Notes under the pieces: generated by a model | Told to the model about the DNA's origin: nothing | Seen by the model: only the letters and a program-made list of their open reading frames with translations | Databases searched by the model: none | Origin: Flaccisagitta enflata | Lineage: Eukaryota > Chaetognatha > Sagittoidea > Aphragmophora | DNA: 64,000 nt | Direction: 5' to 3' | Assembly: GCA_965153355.1 (NCBI GenBank) | Contig: OZ231127.1 | Span: 13,330,001 to 13,394,000 of the forward strand | Shown here: one piece after another, positions 45,284 to 57,095 of the stretch | How positions within the stretch are numbered: the first letter of the stretch is position 1 | Layout of the letters: each line of letters opens with the position of its first letter | Made by a program: the position numbers and the translations under genes

Positions 45284-48200
45284 GCATCAAAATCACCAAC
45301 GACCAATAAAAAATCCCACCAACCACCCAACCCACCTAAAACACCAACACCGTGCATCAAAATCACCAACGACCAATAAAAAATCCCACCAACCACCCAA
45401 CCCACCTAAAACACCAACACCGTGCATCAAAATCACCAACGACCAATAAAAAATCCCACCAACCACCCAACCCACCTAAAACACCAACACCGTGCATCAA
45501 AATCACCAACGACCAATAAAAAATCCCACCAACCACCCAACCCACCTAAAACACCAACACCGTGCATCAAAATCATAACGACCAATAAAAAATCCCCCAA
45601 CCACAACCCACCAACACCAACACCGTGCATCAAAATCCATGACCAATAAAAAAATCCCACCAACCCCACCTAAAACACCAACACCGTGCATCAAAATCAC
45701 CAACGACCAATAAAAATCCCACCAACCACCCAACCCACCTAAAACACCAACACCGTGCATCAAAATCACCAACGACCAATAAAAAATCCCACCAACCACC
45801 CAACCCACCTAAAACACCAACACCGTGCATCAAAATCACCAACGACCAATAAAAAATCCCACCAGCCACCCAACCCACCTAAAACACCAACACCGTGCAT
45901 CAAAATCACCAACGACCAATAAAAAAATCCCACCAACCACCCAACCCACCTAAAACACCAACACCGTGCATCAAAATCACCAACGACCAATAAAAAATCC
46001 CACCAACCACCCAACCCACCTAAAACACCAACACCGTGCATCAAAATCACCAGCACCAATAAAAAATCACCAACCACCCAACCCACCTAAAACACCAACA
46101 CCGTGCATCAAAATCACCAACGACCAATAAAAAATCCCAACCACCTAAAACACCAACACCGTGCATCAAAATCACAAATATAAAAATCCACCAACCACCT
46201 ACCTAAAACACCAACACACCGTGCATCAAAATCAACGACCAATAAAAAATCCCACCAACCAACCCACCTAAAACACCAACACCGTGCATCAAAATCACCA
46301 ACGACCAATAAAAATCCACAACCACCCAACCCACCTAAAACACCAACACGTGCATCAAAATCACCAACGACCAATAAAAAATCCAACCACCAACCCACCT
46401 AAAACACCAACACCGTGCATCAAAATCACCAACTGACCAATAATAAAAAATCACAACCACCCAACCCACCTAAAACACCAACACCGTGCATCAAAATCAC
46501 CAACGACCAATAAAAAACCAACCACCCAACCCACCTAAAACACCACCGTGCATCAAAATCACCAACGACCAATAAAAAATCCACCAACCACCCAACCCAC
46601 CTAAAACAACACCGTGCATCAAAATCACCAACGACCAATAAAAATCCACCAACCACCAACCCACTCAAACACCAACACCGTGCATCAAAATCACCAACGA
46701 CCAATAAAAATCCCACCAACCACCCAACCCACCTAAAACACCAACACCGTGCATCAAAATCACCAACGACCAATAAAAATCCCACCAACCACCCAACCCA
46801 CCTAAAACACCAACACCGTGCATCAACCAACGACCAATAAAAATCACCAACCACCCAACACCTAAACACCAACACCGTGCATCAAAATCAACGACCAATA
46901 AAATCCCACCAACCACCCAACCCACCTAAAACACCAACACCGTGCATCAAAATCACCAACGACCAATAAAAATCCACCAACCACCCACCCACCTAAAACA
47001 CCAACACTGCATCAAAATCCTGTGACCAATAAAAATCCCACCAACCACCCAACCCACCTAAAACACCAACACCGTGCATCAAAATCACCAACCACCAATA
47101 AAAAATCCCACCAACCACCCACCTAAAACACCAACACCGTGCATCAAAATCACCAACGACCAATAAAAAATCCCACCAACCACCCAACCCACCTAAAACA
47201 CCAACACCGTGCATCAAAATCACCAACGACCAATAAAAAATCCCACCAACCACCCAACCCACCTAAAACACCAACACCGTGCATCAAAATCACCAACGAC
47301 CAATAAAAATCCCACCAACCACCCAACCCACCTAAACACCAACACCGTGCATCAAAATCACCAGCACCAATAAAAATCCCACCAACCACCCAACCCACCT
47401 AAAACACCAACACCGTGCATCAAAATCACCAACGACCAATAAAAAAATCCCACCAACCAACCAACCCACCTAAAACACCAACACCGTGCATCAAAATCAC
47501 CAACGACCAATAAAAAATCCCACCAACCACCCAACCCACCTAAAACACCAACACCGTGCATCAAAATCACCAACGACCAATAAAAAATCCCACCACCACC
47601 CACCTAAAACACCAACACCGTGCATCAAAATCACAACGACCAATAAAAAATCCCACCAACACCCAACCCACAAAACACCAACACCGTGCATCAAAATCAC
47701 CAACGACCAATAAAAATCCCACCAACCACCCAACACCTAAAACACCAACACCGTGCATCAAAATCACCAACGACCAATAAAAAATCCCACCAACCACCCA
47801 CCTAAAACACCAACACCGTGCATCAAAATCACCAACGACCAATAAAAAATCCCACCAACCACCCAACCCACCTAAAACACCAACACCGTGCATCAAAATC
47901 ACCAACGACCAATAAAAAATCCCACCAACCACCCAACCCACCTAAAACACCAACACCGTGCATCAAAATCACCAACGACCAATAAAAAATCCCACCAACC
48001 ACCCAACCCACCTAAAACACCAACACCGTGCATCAAAATCACCAACGACCAATAAAAAATCCCACCAACCACCCAACCCACCTAAAACACCAACACCGTG
48101 CATCAAAATCACCAACGACCAATAAAAAATCCCACCAACCACCCAACCCACCTAAAACACCAACACCGTGCATCAAAATCACCAACGACCAATAAAAAAT

Positions 48201-50014
48201 CCAACCACCCACCCACCTAAAACACCAACAGTGCATCAAAATCACCAACGACCAATAAAAAATCACCAACCACCCAACCCACCTAAAACACCAACACGTG
48301 CATCAAAATCACCAACGACCAATAAAAATCCCACCAACCACCCAACCCACCTAAAACACCAACGCCGTGCATCAAAATCACCAACGACCAATAAAAAATC
48401 CCACCAACCACCCAACCCACCTAAAACACCAACGCCGTGCATCAAAATCACCAACGACCAATAAAAAATCCCACCAACCACCCAACCCACCTAAAACACC
48501 AACACCGTGCATCAAAATCACCAACGACCAATAAAAATCCCACCAACCACCCACCCACCTAAAACACCAACACCGTGCATCAAAATCACCAACGACCAAT
48601 AAAAAATCCACCACCACCCAACCCACCTACACCACCGTGCATCAAAATCACCAACGACCAATAAAAAATCCCACCAACCACCCACCTAAAACACCAACAA
48701 CGTGCATCAAAATCACAACGACCAATAAAAATCCCAACCCCAACCCACCTAAAACACCAACACGTGCATCAAAATCACCGACCAATAAAAAATCCCACCA
48801 ACCCAACCACCTAAAACACCAACACCGTGCATCAAAATCACCAACACCAAAAATCCCACCAACCACCCAACCCACCTAAACACCAACACCGTGCATCAAA
48901 ATCACCAACGACCAATAAAAATCCCACCAACCACCCCACCTAAAACCAACACCGTGCATCAAAATCACAACGACCAATAAAAATCCCACCACCCAACCCA
49001 CCTAAAACACCAACACCGTGCATCAAAATCACCAACGACCAATAAAAAATCCCACCAACCACCCAACCCACCTAAAACACCAACACCGTGCATCAAAATC
49101 ACCAACGACCAATAAAAAATCCCACCAACCACCCAACCCACCTAAAACACCAACACCGTGCATCAAAATCACCAACGACCAATAAAAAATCCCACCAACC
49201 ACCCAACCCACCTAAAACACCAACACCGTGCATCAAAATCACCAACGACCAATAAAAAATCCCACCAACCACCCAACCCACCTAAAACACCAACACCGTG
49301 CATCAAAATCACCAACGACCAATAAAAATCCCACCAACCACCCAACCCACCTAAACACCGTGCATCAAAATCACCAACGACCAATAAAAATCCCACCAAC
49401 CACCCAACCACCTAAAACACCAACACCGTGCATCAAAATCACCAACGACCAATAAAAATCCCACCAACCACCCAACCCACCTAAAACACCAACACCGTGC
49501 ATCATCAATCACCAAGACAAAAAATCCACCAACCACCCAACCCACCTAAAACACCGTGCATCAAAATCACCACCAATAAAAATCCCAACCACCCAACACC
49601 TAAAACACCAACACCGTGCATCAAAATCACCAACGACAATAAAAAATCCACCAACCACCCAACCCACCTAAAACACCAACACCGTGCATCAAAATCACCA
49701 ACGACCAATAAAAAATCCCACCAACCACCCAACCCACCTAAAACACCAACACCGTGCATCAAAATCACCAACGACCAATAAAAAATCCCACCAACCACCC
49801 AACCCACCTAAAACACCAACACCGTGCAACAAACCAACGACCAATAAAAAATCCCACCAACCACCCAACCCACCTAAAACACCAACACCGTGCATCAAAA
49901 TCACCAACGACCAATAAAAAATCCCACCAACCACCCAACCCACCTAAAACACCAACACCGTGCATCAAAATCACCAACGACCAATAAAAAATCCCACCAA
50001 CCACCCAACCCACC
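45284..50014. repeat. 70-bp satellite array, about 68 units
   Basis: The unit contains CACCGTGCATCAAAATCACC, AACGACCAATAAAAAATCCC and ACCAACCACCCAACCCACCT. Both ends of the array are almost perfect. Units between about 46.0 and 49.7 kb carry many one- to ten-base deletions. All ORFs across it (WVGWLVGFFIGRW-type and HQNHQRPIKNP-type) are repeat artefacts. It begins at a (CAC)n tract inside the transposase frame. Confidence 0.95.
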
Positions 50015-50015
50015 T

Positions 50016-50311
50016 AAGCCTTGGTTTTCATCTTCACTGCTGAACGCCGGTCAACGTCCCTCCCACCTCCACGTTTCTAGTTTTTTTAGATTTGCAGCTT
50101 TGATCAAAACCCCGTTTAGTTCTGATTCTCCCAGTACAGTGCAAATCGTCACTGGCCAGACTATCATGTAATTTCAAAAGTTTTCTTACTCCTTGGTAAG
50201 ATGTGTCGTTCTGCCTTCTAGGGTCAAACTTGTTTTTGTATCCAAATCCAGTGAAACTCACTTTTCCTTTGTATAGTCAGCAGTATGCAAATAGCTTCTT
50301 GGTGTTCTCTG

Positions 50312-50403
<92 letters not shown>

Positions 50404-50633
50404 TTTCTCCCTCTCTCTCATTTTCTTTCTACTTGCTCTCAACTGCAGTTTGCGAATCCATGCAAAATATATCAAGGCGTGATTCATAGTTATTCGTGAA
50501 TTGTGTAGGTCAATGAAAAAATCTAAGTCTAAAATCACTCGGTTGGTTATCTTTGCGCGCTCATCTATCTACTCCATTCTCAATTCTAAAAATTTTCTCG
50601 AAATTCTCAATCTCACTCTTCTACTCCTCCATC
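50016..50633. other. Upstream region of the RAG1-like gene
   Basis: Contains a (CT)n microsatellite at about 50310-50410. No clear TIR beginning CACAGTG or similar was found, and no gene is seen. Confidence 0.5.
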
Positions 50634-51367
50634 ATGCGCCATAAAGACCGAGTTTTGCGGTTCTTTGACCGTCACAAAGTCCGCATATTATGGTTCCTTA
50701 TCCTGGCTCTGGTGGGGACCTGGTCGCATTTCTCGGACCCTCCCTCTGGGTTTTCGGGAACTGCGAGCAGGGAGGAACCACGGTTGGGATTCAGCCCACA
50801 GGCCAGGACGAGGGATCTTTCATTCTTCCTCATTTTGTATCTCCTCTTCCGCTTTTTTGTTTATCTCTTGGTTTTCATTCTAGCTGTTGTTGTAGGTGTT
50901 TTTCTTTTTGTCCGTTGTTTCGCCAGCGCTTGTAAGTGGCGAATGTTGTGGTCTCACGGACGGACTAACATGCTGCTGCTGCTGATCCTCGCCATTGACG
51001 CAACCCGAATTGGTCCCGCATACCGTGGCAAGTCAACTCCATCCCTGTATTCCGCTGTTTATTCGCTTCCGGAATGTGGAGAATTTGTCATCACGGCCCC
51101 GTTTGAGGATATTCGGCGTATGGAAATTCCGAGCATACGTCTTATGCTTCTTGATATGATGGAAGTTGCAAGGTAAAGACTTTTAAATAGGTAGTTCATT
51201 TCAACAAGGGCAGATTGATCTATATATTTGGCGATGGCTGATGGCTGACGGCTGACAATGACGGCTGGTTTGAAATGTTAGCGACTGTGTCAAAACAAAA
51301 AGCTAACTTGCTTATGTCTAAATACATCACATGTGAGCAGAGGCGATACGACCAAACTTACAAAAGG

Positions 51368-51428
<61 letters not shown>

Positions 51429-52548
51429 CACAAAAACACACATACACACACACACACACACAGGATGAACCTAATCGTGCGTCAATTTCTTTTCCACCAA
51501 TGAATGCAGATCAACTCCGTCTGAGGCGCGCGATTTTAGGGTCAATGCTTCCTTCTCCGACATTGATAATTTTGAGCTCCGCGGGATAAGCCAGATGGTT
51601 CATGTTATGATATTGAGGTACCAACTCCCAGCACCCAATGCATCATCTTCTGCCGCATCCTGGAAGCCCATCAGAAGAGATTTTGCCAGCACTGCGAAAC
51701 GAATGCTCGATGTACATCTCTTCGCCCGAGCCGGGATACGTCAGATGTTATTGGTCATGGCTGGAGTGGAGAGGTTGGTTGATTGTTATTTTATAAAAAT
51801 GTTGACCTATATGTATTGTCATATTGCTGTTTTCATTCTAAATTAGTTTGGTTCAAAACAAATGTATACCATTTGGGTTTTCCATAAAGCAAAAGTTGGG
51901 AAATTCTTTAAATTTTGTATTTTATTTTTTTCTTTAAGAAAATGATAATCTTTCTTTTTAGCAACTTTCATACTTGATATTTGAACATTAGATTTTTTTT
52001 TTACAAATAGTATAATTCTCTTGTAAAAAAAACCTGTTTTTTTAAGATAAAACTTAATGAAGATTTTTTTTTATATTTCTGTCAATTTTTTTGGCAAATC
52101 TTTTAGCCAAAACATATCAAAAAATCAAAAAGTCAAAAAATTTTTTTTTTCTTTATGATCTTTGTTTCTGTATTCTATGTAAAAATGATAAAGAGATACT
52201 TCCAACTTTTGCTATGTGAAGCACCCGATTGGAAGTCTACCATTTCACGGCTACCTTTTGTTTAGATGTAAACAATTTTACGTTTAGGGGAATTTGTCAC
52301 GCTCTCATTACGTGTTCCCATTATGCCCTCCTATGATTGAAAAAAAAAAAAAAAAAAAACAGGAACCCGGGACCCTCAACACGCAATGACTCACCAGTTC
52401 CGAAGAAAGCATGTCTGACGTATGGTGAAGCATTCGACTGCGATGTGTACAAAGATTCTGGCTATTCTAATCAAGAATTGGCGGTTCACGTGATCAACGA
52501 CTGCAATAAGCGGCGAGACCAAGCTTATGTGTATGCTTAGAAATGTGG

Positions 52549-52613
<65 letters not shown>

Positions 52614-52956
52614 CTTATTCTTTTGTTTTTGATATTGCCGGGGATGTCAAGGTTGTATTTGTTGCTTTTGTTTTTTTTTTCACCTTGTATTGATAAGAAT
52701 TTTCTGTATCCATTATCTAGATCCAGAGATAAAGAAAACATCCAGCCGGATTTGTTGAGTAAGATTCGCTCTCATTTGGTTTACGCGTCAAAGACTCTTA
52801 AACGAAAGCGAAATGAAGAAAGGTCAACCTTCAAAGCTCAGCCGGCCCTAAGTGATGATCTTATTAAAGCTGTGAAGGATGAAACTCTCCCACGACTTCA
52901 GCAACAGCAGCAGCAGCAGCAACAACGGCAGCAACAACCACAACAACAGCAGCAGC

Positions 52957-52997
<41 letters not shown>

Positions 52998-54319
52998 CCA
53001 CTACCACAACCACAACCACAACAACAACAACAACAACAACAACGCCAACCCACACAACAGCGTTCTACTGGTGGAGGAAGAGGTATGAAAACAGAAAAAC
53101 TAGTATCTTGCATAGGTTTTAATTTCTTGGTTAAATGACGAAATTAGATCATCGCCCCCCCCTTCCTACAAACACACACGCACAATGTGCGTCGCACATG
53201 AAGAAAAAAACTAAAACTAAAACTAAAATGTTGATCTCCAAATGATTTGCTCTGACCAAATGCAAGAGATTAATTTCTATCATATGTTGGCCTTCATGAT
53301 CCTCAAGGACGCCCAGCGGAACCGTTTCTTGAATGCAGTGAAGTTGGTCAAAGAAAGAAAATTGCGAAGCTGGTCAAACTCATTGAATCAGAGACGTCTA
53401 CATGGGGTCTTACAACAACCCAGATTGCTGGGAGGATCATACAGGTATTTATGGTTAAACTACCTCAGCCTAGCCTCAGGTTATGGTAAATTTAATAGTA
53501 ATTCGCCACATTGACATTGTTGGCGGGAATGTATAAAGTTATGCTTTCCGCTGGGAAGAAAATCAAAGGCGGGGGGGGGGGTCAAAAGCTACTCGGTTTT
53601 ATACACCACTGTGTTGTTGTTGCTTACAGCACCAGGAGCACGTATCAAATAGACCACTGGGTGCGATCGGCGGCCATATATTTCGCGGGGAGACGGACAA
53701 GGTCATTACCAAGAAGTCGATGCCGCCGGAGGAGGCGGAATATATGAGATCAGTGGAGCTCGCGGGGATCGGACAAAGAATATGGACTAACCTCCGTTTG
53801 CGTCTTCAAAAATACGGAACTATTCTGCCAAGCTACCATCGACTGGTTGAGTACACCGGACCTCTCAAGTACCCGATTCAACCATTTCTAGGTGGATGGC
53901 GTGCCTCATTGAAAGATATTGTCAAGGTACGTACCGCATATTTGATACCAATGTATTGCAATATGTTGCTCTGGTGATCTCGCAAATTATTTCATCCACT
54001 GGGGGCGTGTTTCTAATGAAGATGAAAAACGTTTTTGCTCCTGTGGAACCTGTTTATAGTGTGAACACATACTCAAGAATTTCAACTGTCCCACAAAGGA
54101 GTGAGCGAAGTGAGTGAGCGAGCTGGTAAATAGAGCAAGCGTATTAAAGCGGAGCGCTGCAGAGCGAGTGAGCGGAGCGAGTGGACAAATCTAGCGAGCG
54201 ACCGAGTGGCCTGTTAAAAACACGATTGTCCTTGACTAGAAGTAGAAACACCTAGCTCTTTCACAATTACCTATTAACGAGTTTCAATCAATCGATCGAT
54301 CTTCGCCTCTCTCTCTGTC

Positions 54320-54403
<84 letters not shown>

Positions 54404-55304
54404 GACAACGTTTGAGCGAACATGCGAACTTCCCGAAGTGGCGGAGAAAATTCGGAAGTTACCGCCTGGGACAACGCTTAAGTGTGAGTGGCTTCTGGGT
54501 TACGACAACGCCGGAAAAATGCGAGACGGGCATCAAAAGACAGCTATCCAGGCAGCAAAAAATCGCGAAGCAGAGGAGGGTATGAAATTCAAATAGGTCA
54601 TGACAAACATTATTAATGGGTCATGACAAACATTATTAATGGGCCGCTTGGTCGCTTGGTACGTTTGTTCGCTCGCACCACTTCCTTGCTTCACTACGTT
54701 TCTCTTGCTCACTCTGTTTACGGGGTCGCTCACTTCACTCACTCCATGAATGTATGTTCATGCTAAAGAGTGTTTGATGGAAACAATCGCATTTGTTGTC
54801 GTCACTAGAAACACGCTTTTTGTATGCCTTTATCAGAGATAGATGATACGGAGGAGACTGCAGCACGCGTCCTTCGTTCATCTGACCCTGTTGCATCATC
54901 ATCTGGATTAGAGGATATTCCGGATTTGGTATTGCATATAATCAGCAAATGTCACAAATCACCAGACGCACAACTGATAAGTCTCGTGCCTATCAAATAT
55001 TTGATAATTCTTCTTGTTTATAGAGTGACGATGATTTATCCGATGATGACGCTGATATGGATGGAGATGCGGAAGCGGAAGGAGATGCCGAAGAAGATGC
55101 TGATGGGAATGCGGCTGCCACGTTCAAGGAGTCTGAGCATATCTGCCCTTCAAATCGAGAAACAGGACATGTGGCTATCAGGTAAACAATGATGACAATG
55201 ATGATGATGATGGAAATGACGATGGTCAATATATCGAAAGGGATGATGGCGATGACGATGATGATGATGATGATGATGACGATGATGACGATGATGACGA
55301 TGAC

Positions 55305-55335
<31 letters not shown>

Positions 55336-55610
55336 TTGTTGTTGATGATTATGCAGTAGATATAAAGATGATGATGACAATGATGATGATGATGATGATG
55401 ATGACGATAACAATGATGATGACAATAATGGTAACGATGATGATGACGATGATGACGATGATGATGACGATGAACATGAAGATGATGATGATGATGATGA
55501 TGATGATAGTGATGATGATGATGATGAACAATTTATATCGATAGGGATGATGATGATAATGGCGACTATGATGATGATGATGATGATTATGATGATGATG
55601 TTGTTGATGA

Positions 55611-55677
<67 letters not shown>

Positions 55678-56105
55678 ATGAAAATGATGATGATGATGTC
55701 GACTACAATGATGACGTCGACGATGACGTTGATGGTAATAATGATGACAGCAATGAGGATAACAATGAACCATATTGTTGCATCAATGAAGGCGAATCAT
55801 CGTCGTCAGCACGGGAGAAGTCATCTGGGTAAATCCGTTCGTCAACAGCCCATGCGGTATGCGGCCGTATTTCTGTTTTCCAATAAAAGAAAATCAGGCG
55901 ACGCAGCAACACATCCATCATAGTTTCCTCAATGATGAAATTGACGAAGTCGAAGCTCACGTCGCCGACCATATATTCGGAAATCTCAACATCAAAGTCT
56001 CCAATGAGATATTACCCTACCTCATGGATGGGAAGGCGATCGCGGAAGTGTGTGGTCTGCACGGCGCATACTGCGTGATGTGTCGTGCTTCAAAAGACGA
56101 AGGCA

Positions 56106-56174
<69 letters not shown>

Positions 56175-56891
56175 GCATGCAAAATAAATGATTTTTAGTT
56201 ACGAACACGCAACTCTATACGAGGCTTTTTCCATCCGTCCGTCCATCCGTCCTGGTGATTGAGTTGAAAATTGTGGAAACGCGCATTTCCGCCCCTGCCC
56301 ACCCGCCGTGTGTCCGGCCTTGTTTTTATTTCATCCACGATTCCCTTTGACAGCACACAAGTTGGAACGAATTAAGCAAGGCTTTAAAATTGAGCGGGAA
56401 ATGGAAGATGTTGTCGATTTGTATGAAGAACTCGTTGATCCTGTCACTGACGAGATTCCCAAGTGAGTAATGCTAAAACAATTTGAAATACCTCCTTTAT
56501 TTGCAGCTAAGGCCGTCTTTGATATTACCATCTGACAGATTAATTCTTCGATTTCACTATTATAGTAGTAACACAGATTATCTGCAATTATCAAGGGCGG
56601 ACAAAGATTACGAAACACGACAAGGCTTGACGAGTAAACCCATGTCCAAGAAAAACTTCAACCATGCACCTCGTATCCTCCATCTGCGTTTGCGAACATC
56701 AAACTGGATTGAGGAGCTACTGATAAGGCTGATCGCGCGACATCACCAATGGGGGACGAATAAGAGGCGGAAAGACAACACGCTACGTCGTCTGGAAAAG
56801 GCCAAGAAGAAGATGAAGGTAAAACCCACTTGCAGTTGAAATTGTCTTCCTCGTTTTCCTCTTCCTCTTCCTCTTCTTTCTCTCATCATCG

Positions 56892-56944
<53 letters not shown>

Positions 56945-56997
56945 GTCATCATCATTATCATCATCATCGTCATCAAAACACACACCCACACACAACC

Positions 56998-57095
<98 letters not shown>

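Noticed and set aside
45293-50013. Many overlapping ORFs of 60-150 residues on both strands
   Set aside because: All are the 70-bp satellite; 70 is not divisible by three, so every frame recurs. No unit has a start or splice context.
45284-50014. Possible CRISPR-like array
   Set aside because: There are no unique spacers between repeats, the whole 70-bp unit repeats, and the surrounding DNA is eukaryotic with introns.
51595-51773. Alternative frame FCRILEAHQKRFCQHCE resembling a zinc finger
   Set aside because: This frame meets a stop upstream and leaves the wrong phase for exon 3. The frame used in the model joins both neighbours correctly.
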